Of a stretch of 64,000 bases of DNA, positions 11,419-22,571 are shown piece by piece. The stretch comes from Trichosporon coremiiforme (Eukaryota; Basidiomycota; Tremellomycetes; Trichosporonales; Trichosporonaceae): contig BCJJ01000002.1 of NCBI GenBank assembly GCA_039545355.1, forward strand, positions 1,079,956 through 1,143,955. The letters run 5' to 3'. A program made the translations under genes and the position numbers. Each line of letters begins with the position of its first letter. Position 1 is the first letter of the stretch. The notes under the pieces are model-generated. The model was not told the origin of the DNA and did no database searches. It was given only the letters and a program-made list of their open reading frames with translations.

Positions 11419-14400
11419 CTAAATGCTCTCCTCACTATCCCTCGGCGCGGGGAAGTCTCCCGGCCTTGAAGCCTCATACTCTCGCTGCCTGGCATGTCCA
11501 CGCGCACCGACGTTGAGCGCGTCGGCACCCCTTCCAGTCGAAGTACGGCCGAGGACCCTCGCCCGCAGTTTCGTGAGGTTGGTGTCCTTGACGGGCTTGA
11601 AGTCGTCGTCGTCGACGTCCGAGTCCTGTTCCGTTCGGCGGTAGGGCAGGGGGATGTCCCTCGTGACACGATACGCGTCGGCGTTTCCACTTGAAGGTTA
11701 GCGAAAGGAAAGATTGTATGGAAGAAGAGAAGCAGGAATACGTACAGATGTTCGGTCTCGACACGGTCTGTGGATGTTGTCAGTGATAAGATTGCGGAGA
11801 TGGATAACCACGCGGTGGTGGACGGAAGCAAATCCTGGGTGGTGCCTGGTCGCCGCCCTGAGTGGAGGCTGACCACCGGGAAGCCAGACACCAGTCGAGG
11901 ACAGCTAGCTTCTGGCGAAGGACGAGACAAAAGTGATATAGGGACAGTGTGGGGACAGCTTTACTTACAGAAATTCCATTGCCACCTTCGAAGCATCTCG
12001 AGCAGGGCAAACAGCCAGCTCCGGAACTTGGGCAGGCGCTTCATCTCTGGAATGTACCAGATCCAGATGAAGCGGATGAGGACGTTCGTGACCATGGCAA
12101 AGTAGTAGAACCCAGGCCACTGGAACGCGAGGTCGGGCCTCAGGCCCTTGAAGCCGGGACGGAGAAGCGACCAGTCCACGACCAAGTCCCAGCTAGACGT
12201 GTATATCGAGTTGAGGCATGCGAAGAGGACCCACACCGCGAACGAGGCAGAGGACGTGTCGCCCCCTCCCGCGCGCCAGTTCATGTACAGCCACGCGACA
12301 ATGATTGTCGATGAGTACTTGCCCGCGTTGATGAGATGGATCCACAGGCGCGAGTCGTACCAACGCTTCAGACATTGGATCAGACGCGAGAGCGGCGCCA
12401 GCGTCGCGAGCAGGGCGTACGGCCACGTCGTGCCTATCGGGCACACTGTCGAGGTGTTACCAGGCCAGTGCTTGCCGTAGCAGCACGCGATGAACATGAT
12501 GTTCTGGATCGAGTACGTCAGGCTGTTGAGCTCGTCGGCCATGAAGAATGCTATAAACTCCACGCGCGAGATGCCCGGGGTGATGACGCGGAACAAGACA
12601 CGGAGGAACCAGTACCGTGCCCGGCGGCGGAAGATCGGGAGCGGGTTGATGAAGAAGGCGACGGCGAACACGAGCCACGCGAGCGGCCACGTCGTCGGCG
12701 CGACGGTGGGCAGGTGGATGAAGTAGAAGCTGAAGAAGAAGCAATACGACAGCGTCAGGAACATGAACGCGGGAATCTCGAGGTAGCTCCTGTAGTCGAG
12801 GACGGGGCGGTTCAGCTCCATGACGAACTCGTAGTTGATCCGCGCCTCGACCCAGGCATCCAGGTTCAGTTCGAACAGCACGCCAAAGAGGACCGGGACA
12901 TACAGGCCGCCGTACATGCACAGCAGGGCGCCCCACTGCGGCAGCTGCTGCCGGACGTCGGGGTGGAAGCTCTGCACGATCGCGAGCACGGCGGCGGGCA
13001 GCCCGAGGCCGATGTACGTGCCGGACCGAAAGACAGTCTGGTAATGCGAGCTGTGGGTGTCCTGGCCGCGCAGCTTCTGGCGCGCCTTCTTGAAGTCGCC
13101 GTGCTCAAAGTGCTCGCTGAAGAGTTCCTCGGTCTGCTTGATGAGCTGGTCGATGGGCTCTCCGCGGGAGAACGAACAAGGCGCAATACGCTCGTCGGTG
13201 TACATGTCGAGACAGTGGATACCCGTGACCTTCTCAAACTTCTTGAGGGCTTTCCGGAACCCAGTCAGGTTCAGGATACGGTAGTTCTTGATGAGCTCGA
13301 GCTGTCGGTAGTACTCGACCACGGCGGTGCGCAGCTCCTTCTTGTACTTCTGGTAGCGCTCGGGGTCGAACTGTTTCGGCTTGCCTGGCAGGACGCGGGT
13401 TGAGCCGGCGGCCGTCGTCCCGCTAAGGTCGTTGTCGCCGCTGCTACCCCCTTCGCTCCCGCTCCCGCTCTCGGGCTGCCGCACGCTGCTGACTGCCGTC
13501 GAGTACGCAGTCCCCCCGCCTGAAGATGTCGCACCATTACTGACGCCGGGCACGCCCGCAGGCGACCTGCGGCGCGTTCCCTTCTCTCCGTTGCCTCCGT
13601 TGTCTCCGTTCGCGCTGCTAATTCCACTTGCCCCGGCGGCGGCGTTCTCGTCGTCGGTGGAGTTGTGGAAGGGATTGCGGCCGTGCAGATGCTTCACGGC
13701 CTTGGCGAGAATGGGCACGTGCGCCTTCTTGCTGTACTGGCCGACCTTGGACTCCCACTCGTGCTGCCCTCCCGGGAACTGTTCGTGGAAGATACGCCTG
13801 TGCTCCGCGAGCGCGTTAAGCTGGTCCTTAAGCTGCGAGAAGCGCTGCGCTGCCTCCTGCTCTCGGGCGGAGTAGAACGTCTCCACCTTGTCCAGCTGCT
13901 TGTCGAGGTGGTCAAAGAACGCGCGCTCATCGGGATTCAGCGTCGCGTACAGCTCGTCCATCGATTGCGGCTGCTTAGGCTGGATCTTGGGCGAGGGGAG
14001 CTTCATGTTGCCTACGGCGTCAGGGGAGGTGCGTAGGTTAGGGGGACTCACGGAGTGACTTCTTCCCGCTCGGCGCATCGGCCGTCGAGCTCTGCGACAC
14101 GCCTACGGACGCATGCGTCTTGGGTGACTTGGAGATGAACGAGAACTTGCTCGGCGAGCCCTTCGTGTGTCCAAAGTGTTTCTTGGAGCTGTGCGTGAGA
14201 GGTGTGTCGGGTGCGTCGGGGGATGATGGGCCGCCCTCGCTAGAGGTGCCGCGCTCCTCGCCCTCGGCCGGTGTTTCGGGGATGGACAAAATGGCCGGGG
14301 ACCTCCCGCCGCTGGCGCCGGCACTGGTTGTGCCACTGGTTGGGCCACTGGTTGGGCCGCTTGTTGCACCGCTGGTCGCGCCGCTGGTGCCGCGCGCCGT

Positions 14401-15265
14401 GTCCACACGTCCCTTCAGCCTCTCCTTGTTGATGTCACTGGGTTGGAGGAACGCCGTCGGCTGGGACGACTTGAGATCCGGCGACGGCGGGATGCCTGGC
14501 TCGCCGAGGTCGAGCGGCGGCGGGAACTGAACCCCGTTGTCGTCCAAGGGCGGCGACGTGCCGGTAGCGCCGTAGCCTGGGCTCGGCTGGGGCGTTAGCA
14601 TCATATTGGGATCATCGCTCCGGGACGGAGAGTCCACTTGATTCCAGACACCTGATTCCGTCGTCACACTTCCATCGGGCAGTCTCACTCACCCTCGTTC
14701 CACTCGGTCCCGGCGACTTGCCCAAGTTTGATCGCCTCGGCCGCGGGCTAAGCGGGCTAGGACCTGCTCGGGGCGTCTTGCCGCTCCTGGCCGTGTTGGG
14801 TGTCTTGGGGCTTGCGGAGATGATACGCGTGAGGGCAGAGGGCGAGTTGGGCAACCTGGGCTTTGCCGAGGGGCCATGGTCGGCGTCGTCCTCCTCGGAC
14901 GAGACGTCGTTGTTCTCGTCGACGACCTGGTTCTCCCTGCTGGCGGCTGCGCGCTTGATAGCCTTCTTCGCGCCACGGTAGTCGATGTACGCGCGCTTCC
15001 ATTCCGGCGTCGCGTTGTCCTCGAGATACCTGCGGTCAGCTTCTCCTATTGCCAAAAAGCTGGTAAAGAGAGGGAGGGCGGCACGGGCAATAAATGTGGC
15101 CACGGCCGAGGGCGTACAGCTATATTTGGCCGCAGAAGCCGCAGAACGGACCACAGCACACGGCGCACGGCGCACAGTCAGTGACTGATGCGTGCCCCGT
15201 GTCATACTTCCCATCTCGATCGATCGATTGATTGTGGTCTCTCTCACTCACCTCCCAAACTTCAT
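11419..15265 (-). CDS. SYG1: SPX-EXS domain protein, SYG1/XPR1-type phosphate exporter
   Basis: Exons 15252-15265 (14 nt), 14689-15029, 14052-14651, 11969-14011, 11746-11767 (22 nt) and 11419-11689 give about 1096 aa. The N terminus MKFGRYLEDNATPEWKRAY is a classic SPX start. A long disordered Ser/Pro/Gly-rich insert follows, then the rest of SPX (LNPDERAFFDHLDKQLDKVE, and EFYRQLELIKNYR-like with VVEYYRQLELIKNYRILN). The C-terminal half has several membrane helices and the EXS region ending LRRWQWNFYRVETEHLGN. SPX domains bind inositol pyrophosphates and XPR1-type proteins export phosphate. The second intron is modelled with donor GTGAGA at 14688; the nearby GTGAGT at 14692 would break the frame. 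Annotated by family; yeast SYG1 itself was found as a G-protein pathway suppressor. Confidence 0.9.
14321..14393 (-). repeat. 12-bp coding repeat in the SYG1 disordered insert
   Basis: About six degenerate 12-bp units, read on the minus strand as (G/T)ATSG- and GPTSG-like tetrapeptides. The array is in frame and inside the linker that splits the SPX domain, so length changes of whole units would be tolerated. Confidence 0.75.
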
Positions 15266-15805
15266 GGTTGCTGAGAGAGCGTTCTTGTTAAAGCGCGCTC
15301 TCCCGAGCTGCAGCGAGCGTCTAGGAAGTGTCTAGTCGACTGTCCGTTTCGTCGGTCGGTGGGTATGAGTCGGTCGAGTCGGTCCAAGAAAATGCAATGC
15401 AAGCAGTCAGTCGTCTAAAAGTCGGAATACGAATGTCGATGTTAAGGAGTGAGTGCGCTGTCTGCACAGAGAACGAAGCGAGGTCGAGATCGTGCGACAG
15501 AGCGTAAAGTGGTGGAATAGGTGCGAAGGAGGGGAGAGACGAGTGCTCCGAAGTGATCGCAGGATGCAATGTTGAGACCGAGCAGACCGGATGGAGGAAC
15601 GGCGGGGTTGAACTGGCTGAACTGGTCCTCCGCCCGTGCTTGGGCTTGCGAGATCCTGGGCTCGGTTAGCTGGTTTAGGTCAGGACCAGAATGCAGGATC
15701 GCAGGGGTCAGCGCGCGCGCCGTGCAAGGGGCGGTCAGTCGAGTATCGGTGCATGCGGGGCCTAAACTTTAACAGGGCCCGGTTGGTCCACCCGCCGCGC
15801 CGAGG

Positions 15806-15811
15806 CACGTG
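15806..15811. promoter_or_regulatory. CACGTG E-box upstream of the SYG1-like gene
   Basis: A CACGTG core within GCACGTGC lies about 540 bp upstream of the SYG1-like start codon. CACGTG is the core bound by Pho4-type bHLH regulators of phosphate genes, which would suit an SPX-EXS gene, but other bHLH factors bind the same core. Function is inferred. Confidence 0.35.
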
Positions 15812-16482
15812 CGTGCATCTCCTCCGTTCCTCCTTGCTCTACCTTTTGATGTCATCGGGAATGGCGACTCCTCACTCACTCCTTTGCATAAGACGGACAG
15901 ACGAGCGATCTGCAGTCGAATCTTCCCAGTCTAGCGGGTACGTATGGAGGTATGGACCCGATTCCCGAAATTTGCCACCGACCGTAATAGCCGCTGCCAA
16001 GACCCCCCAACTTGATGAGTGGGTGGCAAGTGATGGGGCCAAGTAGTCACCGAGCCCGCTCGTGAGTCCTCGTGATCACCGCAGGCGCCGCAGGTGCCCA
16101 ACCTGAGCCAGCAGCGAGCCAAGTCAAGAGGCTGCCATCATGAGCAGATCATCCCCGCCTAGCAACGCCTAGCGTCACTCTAGAAACGCCATGAAGCCGT
16201 GGGCGTCAAACGTGCCAACCCGATACCAGGCAGAAGCACGCCGGCGGACCGGCTGGTGTCCCCGGTCTCCCCGTGACCGGCGCTCCGGCGGAGGTCGTTA
16301 TCAGCGCCGTTGTAGCGCTTGTTGCTTGTTGCACCATCGACGCCGCGGACTGCGAGAGACTGCGTGCGGCGCGACTAACAAGGCGCTACGACCCGGCGCA
16401 GCGAGTGCACTTGCCAAGTAGTGCACAGAGCTAGCTCCCTACTGCGCTCACGCGCCGCATACGCCGCATTGTACTCTTGCAC

Positions 16483-16507
16483 GCATGGAGCATGGAGCAT
16501 GGAGCAT
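16483..16507. repeat. 7-bp tandem repeat GCATGGA, 3.5 copies
   Basis: Three perfect GCATGGA units and a partial one, about 190 bp beyond the KU70 stop. No function apparent. Confidence 0.8.
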
Positions 16508-16697
16508 TCCGTAGTAGGGGCGTCATCGATCGAGGACCGGACGTCACGGGTTTCACATGCAGTCCGAGACTGAGTGTCATCAGTGGCGTCGTGACGCGCC
16601 GCGGGGCGCACGAGGTATCAGATTCGTGGGGTGGACTGTCCGCATGGTCTGGACGTACATGACGCCTTGTTACATCTGTATGTACAACACACTGTCC

Positions 16698-19258
16698 TCA
16701 GGTCTTTGCCTTCTTCCCCGCGCCCTGGAGGTGGGGCTCGACGAGATCGATGAGGTCCTTCTTGAGTAGCTTGGAGAGGGGGAGTCCCTCTGGCGGGGAA
16801 AGTTCTGGGGTCAGCTGTGTCAGTGGTTGAGCAAGCTCACTATGATACTTTGCGTACTCGCGGAGATCGGCGACGCGAACCTGCTCGTTAGCTATGCAGA
16901 TGGTGACATCTTGTCAGCTAAAGATCCCAACACGCACCTTCTCCAGCTTGCCAGCCTGGAAGGCATCAACCACGTCCGCGACGGCGTACTCGTCGATCTG
17001 CTGTCAGCTTAGCAAAGCCTTACCAGCTTACCGCTGCGGCCGCCGGAGCAGCAGCCCCACGCTTCGTGCCCGACTTGACCGTGACGGGCTCTGACGAGCG
17101 ATCGTCCTCGTCGATGAGCTGCTTCCAGTCCGCCATCAGCTTGCCAGCCTGCTTATGCACGCCCGCGTACTTGGGCAGCGCGACATCCTCAAACATGGCC
17201 GTGTCAAAATCCTCCTCGAACGCGAGCGCCTCGAGCTGCCGCTGATGGTACTGCAGCGCCGGGTTCTGGTACGCGTCCGACGCGTACTTGCCTGACTTGA
17301 AGCGAAGGCGGCGGATGATCTTCTCCATTGCCATAACCTCGTCATCGTCCGCGACGATGTTGCTGGTCATCCCGCGCGGGGGGTCGCGGATATCGTCGAC
17401 GAACGGAAGGCGGATCACGTGGAAGCCTGGCGGGTCCTCCTGCCCGCCGCCCTTCGCAAAGGTCTCCGCTTGGGGTATGAGAAGGACGAATTCCGGCGGG
17501 CTGTTGGCGCGCAGGCGCGCAATCGCCAACGCATGGCGGTTCAGCCTGAGGCAGGAGTTCAGGAGTGCCGTGAAGGTACGTGTGCTCCCCGTGTAGTTCG
17601 TCTCGTCGGGGTAGATGAAGTACGCGTGCGCAATGTTGTCCTCGAGACGACAGCGTTCCGGCGACTGAAATCCGAGGATGCGGATCTCTGCTAGGTCAGC
17701 AAGAGCTCATTCGATAACTTACGTGGCGGCTCAATGCCCAGCGTGCGGAAGCTGGTGATCTCTTCCTTCGTGAATTGTACCTGCAGTGAGCGACAGATCA
17801 AGACGGGGGCCACTACTCACCCTCGTTCGAGCCACGACCTTCGGCTGTTGGCTACCGCCTCCTCCGTCAACGTCCATATGAGAAGAAGCGCCCTTGACGT
17901 CCTCGTCGGTCTCCCAGTAGTTCTTCTCCAGCACGTTCGGAATTGTCGCTTCCTTACCAAACTGATAAGCAAGGGTAATCTCGTGAGCCTGCAGCTCTCC
18001 TCCGGTTTCCTGCAATGTCAGTTGCGTAAGCAACACGACAACTCACAGCCGCGGTATACTCAGTCTTACTCTGCACCTCCTCGACAGTCTCTCCCTGCAT
18101 GTGAACGAGCTTCGGCTGCCCCTTGTTCTGGACGGAAATAAGAGAGTAGCTGGTGTCAGTTATGTCCTGTAGCTTTCAACTCACCCACTAACACCAATCT
18201 CAATGTCGCCGTCGCGACCTCCAAACTTCAACGGGATGCTGAACTGCTTGCGTTTAGGCGCCTGGCGGATGACAAGTTCTGAGATGATGTCCGCCAACTC
18301 GGAGAGACCATCGGCGGCCGCAGGGATCTGCCTAGCGAATTGCTCGTCATCTCGTTGCAGGATGTCCTGCTGTCAGCTCCGTACGGTTAGCCTAGCTCAC
18401 GTTCCAGTACGTCTGCGGGTCGAAGGGTTTCTCGGGACGTCCGACAAAGTACGTGTTGACGTCGATGCCGGATGTGAGGAGATCCTGCTCGTCAACTCAA
18501 GCTACTAAGACCAGCCATACGTTGTAGGTAGTCCTTGCCGGTTGGCGGTTGCCCCGACTTCCCGGGGGCTCATCGTCGTCGGTGATGAGGAAAATACGCT
18601 TGTTGCCGACAAGCTTATTTCCACTGCTTGTTAGCGGCGAAGCAGAAGCGGACTCACCCGTCACGGAACACATGGTTGCTGTCGGTAAAGACAGTCGCTA
18701 TGTTGACCTCATCGCTGGCTGGCCGCGGAGGAAACAGCTCTCGCAGGATTGCTGGCTCGACCGTCTCCTCGTCCGACTCGCTCTGCTCATCGTACTGAGC
18801 GTTGGCTTGCTGGACAATCCTGTAGATGCGCTTGATGTCTTCTGCGCTGATCTGACGGAGTTGCTGAAACTTGAGAATACCACTTCCAGCCTTCCCTTGA
18901 GACGCGCCGCTAGCGTGGTCGTCGACATTGTAAAACATGAGTCCCACACTGTCGGAAGGTCCCGTGGTCACCTTGTTGCGCTCGATGTTGCAAACAGACT
19001 CGAGAGCCTGGTGAAGAGGACTCTTGCCCCTAATAATACCAGCCTCATTCTCCTCGTCGGGGAGGGGTTTGTGCATTGACTCGGATGCATCGATGACGAA
19101 GAGGATGTGGTCCTTCGAGGTATGCGCGTACTGTCGATCAGGGAGGGAAAGGGACATGCACGTACCTCGGCGACATCGAGCGTCTCGTCCTCGATAGTAG
19201 TGTCGAAGGAGTCCCAAGAAGGGACGTCCTTCTGGGATCCCGGGTAGTAGGACGACAT
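16698..19258 (-). CDS. KU70: Ku70, DNA-end-binding subunit of the NHEJ Ku heterodimer
   Basis: Twelve exons: 19166-19258, 18658-19130, 18521-18623, 18401-18484, 18185-18366, 18047-18149, 17821-18009, 17723-17780, 17032-17687, 16938-16997, 16841-16880 and 16698-16804, giving 715 aa. The vWA-like N-terminal domain has HILFVIDASESM and AGIIRGKSPLHQAL. The Ku core and beta-barrel follow (FSIPLKFGGRDGDIEIGV, ETGGELQAHEI, RILGFQSPERCRLEDNI). The C terminus carries a short SAP-like DNA-binding motif (LPLSKLLKKDLIDLVE). Ku70 pairs with Ku80, loads on double-strand ends and supports telomeres. Introns are 34-60 nt with CTGAC/CTAAC branch points; two are at the 34-36 nt minimum. The gene is divergent from PFK-2/FBPase-2 with 280 bp between start codons. 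Confidence 0.95.
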
Positions 19259-19538
19259 GGGATGATGTCCTTTGGATGGTCGCGAAATCAGGACAGGCAA
19301 TAACAAAGTCGCGACCTTCGAACCCACGACTGACGTGAGTTCAGGTGACTGGATCTGGAGACCCCGCAGATGGCCGATATGAAGCGGTCCTTATCGCCCG
19401 CTCTCGAGCGGCTGCGAGAATCACACGTCAGAAACACGTGCCTGATCATGTGGCATGACTCGCGGCAGCGACATGGCTGAGCCCACGACTTGTTGCGAGC
19501 CTACTCCCACCATCGTTCCTTCGATCACTCCACACACC
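19259..19538. promoter_or_regulatory. Divergent promoter, KU70 / PFKFB
   Basis: 280 bp separate the two start codons. A CACGTG core is at 19435-19440. In-frame upstream ATGs for the PFKFB gene occur at 19455 and 19473, so part of this interval could be coding if those are used. Confidence 0.6.
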
Positions 19539-21756
19539 ATGTCACAACCTCCCGTCCCTGCCCTGCCAGCATCAGCGCCTCCCGAACTCGTCGACAAGGC
19601 TCTCAAAGCCATCGCCTCCGGTGAGGTCGATGAGCGACCCTCCGTCAAGCGAAATCCCTCGGGAGGAACGCCAGAGCCGGGAACGCTCGCTGATGCCATC
19701 TCCAAGATCGACAGTCTCCGTCTGTCGCGCGCCCCCAGTATTAGTAGCAATAATACGACTCCTCCGACGCGCTCTGGGGCTTCCAGCCCGGGACATAGGA
19801 ATTCTATGCCTGCAGACGTCTCCGGGCCGCCATTGCAGCCGGGCAAGAGTCCTGCACAGACACCCCACTTCGGTGCAACCACGGGCCTGTGAGTTATTAA
19901 CAATGCGGCCTTTGATTAACCGGTGCAGACTCCAAACTCTTGACGAGAGTACCAAGGTGATCCGCCAGAATGCAGTTGGACTGAACCGCGCCCCTTCAGT
20001 GTCCGGTATTGGAACTGTTGGTGAGTCACTCCCGCTTAAGTTGGACTTTGCCTAACCGAGCAGTTGAGAAGCCAGACTACTCCGAGGCGAAGATTGTCGT
20101 CGCTATGGTACGTTACGTCTTGTATCCTCTCGCTAACGTTCAGGTTGGACTGCCAGCTCGAGGAAAGTCGTACTTGAGTAACAAGCTCATGCGATACCTG
20201 AGGGTACGTTCTCCCGATCGACATCACTGACCCTTGCAGTGGCTGGAGTACAAGGTGGAGGTCTTCAATGTCGGTCAGCTCAGGCGTTCAAAGGCCCGTG
20301 CCGTTCAGGAAGCGTGAGTGCAATTAGTGACAGGGTTGACGCTGACCTGCAGCGGTGGAGTGAAGACCGACCACTCTGCGGACTACTTCTCCGCCAACAA
20401 TGCGGATGCCAAGGCGTCACGTGAACAGCTGGCCGAGGAGAGCTTGGAAAGCCTTATCGCGTGGCTGAAGAAGGAGGGCAATGTCGGAATCATGGGTTAG
20501 CCTGCCGCGTGTCTTTAGTTCAAGCCAGAGCTGACGTTTCAGATGCCACGAACAGCACGTACGAGCGGAGAGCTAAGATCCGTGACCGCATCGCAAAGGA
20601 GCCCGGGCTTCAACTGTTGTTCCTCGAGTCTTACTGTGACGACCCTGACGTTATCAACGCCAATGTCGCACTGAAGGCAAGGTCTGGCGACCCCGACTAC
20701 GCGGGCATGTCCACGGAGGAGGCCATGGCGGACTTCCGCAAGCGTATCGCTCAGTACGAGAAGGTGTACCAGACGATCGACGAACCGGACATCAGCTTCT
20801 GCCGTATCCTGAACGTCGGCAAGCGCGTCACGATCAACCGGATCGAGGGATACCTGCAGTCGCGCATTGCGTTCTACCTCATGAATTTACATCTCAAGCC
20901 TCGAAGTATCTACCTTTCAAGAGTGAGTCAAAGTTGTTGCGTCGACCTTACTAACTGTTCCCAGCATGGAGAGAGCATGTACAACGTCGAAGGCAAGATT
21001 GGTGGTGACGCCGAGCTCTCGCCGCGCGGACAGCAGTACGCTGCTGCTTTGCCAGACATGGTGAAGAAGCACATTGGCGACGGTCCCCTGGAAGTGTGGA
21101 CGTCCACGCTCACGCGCACGATCCAGACTGCGTCTAAGCTTCCGTTCCCGAAGAAGACGTGGAAGTCACTGGACGAACTGGACGCGGGCGTGTGCGACGG
21201 CATGACATACGAGGAGATCGAGCGCGAGTACCCCGAGGACTACGATGCGCGCGACGAGGACAAGTTCAACTACCGCTATCGTGGCGGCGAATCTTATCGT
21301 GACGTGGTTGTGCGTCTGGAGCCCGTCATCATGGAGCTGGAGCGGCAGCAGAACATCCTGATTGTGGGACACCAGGCGATCATCCGCTGCCTGTACGCGT
21401 ACTTCATGGAGCTGCCGCAGGAGGAGCTGCCGTACATCAATGTGCCGCTGCACACTCTGATCCGTATCTCGCCGCGCGCCTACGGATGCGAGGAGGAGCG
21501 ATACCCCCTCGGCATCGCTGCGGTCGACACGCACCGCCCCAAGCCTACCAAGTTCCGCAAGCATGAGTCCGAGCGCATCGACCACACCAGGCGCGACTAC
21601 TTTGGCTCCAACGTTAACTCGGCCGCCATGAGCACGCAGGCGAGCGAGACGGGTACGGTCACCTCGACCGAGACGGGCTCGAAGGTGCCCGACTCGGCGC
21701 CCAAGCCCGCGGACCCGGCCGCATCCCACGCCCCCGTCCCGGAAGACGCGGCGTAG
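19539..21756 (+). CDS. 6-phosphofructo-2-kinase / fructose-2,6-bisphosphatase
   Basis: Eight exons: 19539-19888, 19929-20020, 20064-20107, 20144-20203, 20240-20313, 20353-20495, 20543-20922 and 20965-21756, giving 644 aa. The kinase domain has the Walker A motif GLPARGKSYLSNKL and NSTYERRAKIRDRI. The phosphatase domain is of the phosphoglycerate-mutase fold: the intron at 20923-20964 splits SR|HGES, and the catalytic histidine is present, unlike kinase-only yeast Pfk26. Both activities, making and degrading fructose-2,6-bisphosphate, are therefore plausible. The N-terminal 120 residues are Ser/Pro-rich and could be regulatory. The start at 19539 (ACACCATG) is preferred because the extra 28 codons from 19455 look like UTR; this is not certain. 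Confidence 0.93.
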
Positions 21757-22571
21757 AAACCAGCAAGAAAGCAATAGTTGTACATTTTAAGTAATAGATA
21801 AACGCACCGCGTCCATGTGAAGTGATAACCATGATCGGAGCCGAAGGCGACGGCCGGAGCCACCTGGCGGGCCCGACAATGGATCCCCGAGAATCCTTCG
21901 GGGATCACCCCGCCACCACCTCACACAACCATTCCACCCTGTCTACTGGAGACGGCTTCCCTGAGAGCTGACAAAGCTGATGCACGCTGACAAAGACGGA
22001 TGGATGAAAAGCTCTTATCGCACAAAGGGTCAGCTTGCAAACAAAAACCGCAGTACGGTAACTGGGCGGAAGGGTGGATATCCCAGCCACCGTCTAGCCC
22101 TGACAAGAATCTGTCGGCACCGGCCGACGTCATATCTTAGAATCTCTTGGGTTTGTTCCATGGTGGGCGGTGATTACCGACAGGTTCCTAATGTTCTCGG
22201 TGTCGCATGCCCTCGCCCCAACGTCTATTTCTGCTCCGTCGTTGGATAGAGACAGTCCGCAAGGTGCAGGGCGAGGGGTGGAGGCTGCATGCAGTGTCCT
22301 GAATCGACCGGCGCATGCTGACAACAGCCACGAGATGGCCGTCGGCGACGACCGTGGAAGAGGTGGAGGTACCCGCCATGATCCCCCAGAGCTTCCATGA
22401 TGTCAACCGGCAATCATTGCCCGCTCGAGGTTGCGCGCGGCCGCGCCGCAGCCCACAATTCTAACCCGTCCCATAGTCTTGGCCTGAGAAACATTTAAGT
22501 CGGCGTGGAACCTCCCATTGACACGTCTCCCCCTCCTACACCCCTTGCACCCCAACCACACCAAAACGAAC
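21757..22571. other. Intergenic region between PFKFB and the oxidoreductase
   Basis: 815 bp. The left part should be PFKFB 3' UTR and holds the hairpin at 21882-21906. The last 80 bp before 22572 are C/A-rich like other 5' UTRs here. No gene seen. Confidence 0.6.
21882..21906. repeat. Perfect 9-bp inverted repeat (hairpin, 7-nt loop)
   Basis: GATCCCCGA (21882-21890) and TCGGGGATC (21898-21906) are exact inverted copies. It lies 126 bp after the PFKFB stop, so it may form a stem in the 3' UTR. Function unknown. Confidence 0.7.

Larger units (their letters stand above)
15266..16697. other. Intergenic region, 1.4 kb
   Basis: Lies between the SYG1-like start and the KU70 stop. It contains the SYG1-like upstream region, the E-box at 15806 and a 7-bp tandem repeat at 16483-16507. 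No coding signal seen. Confidence 0.7.
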
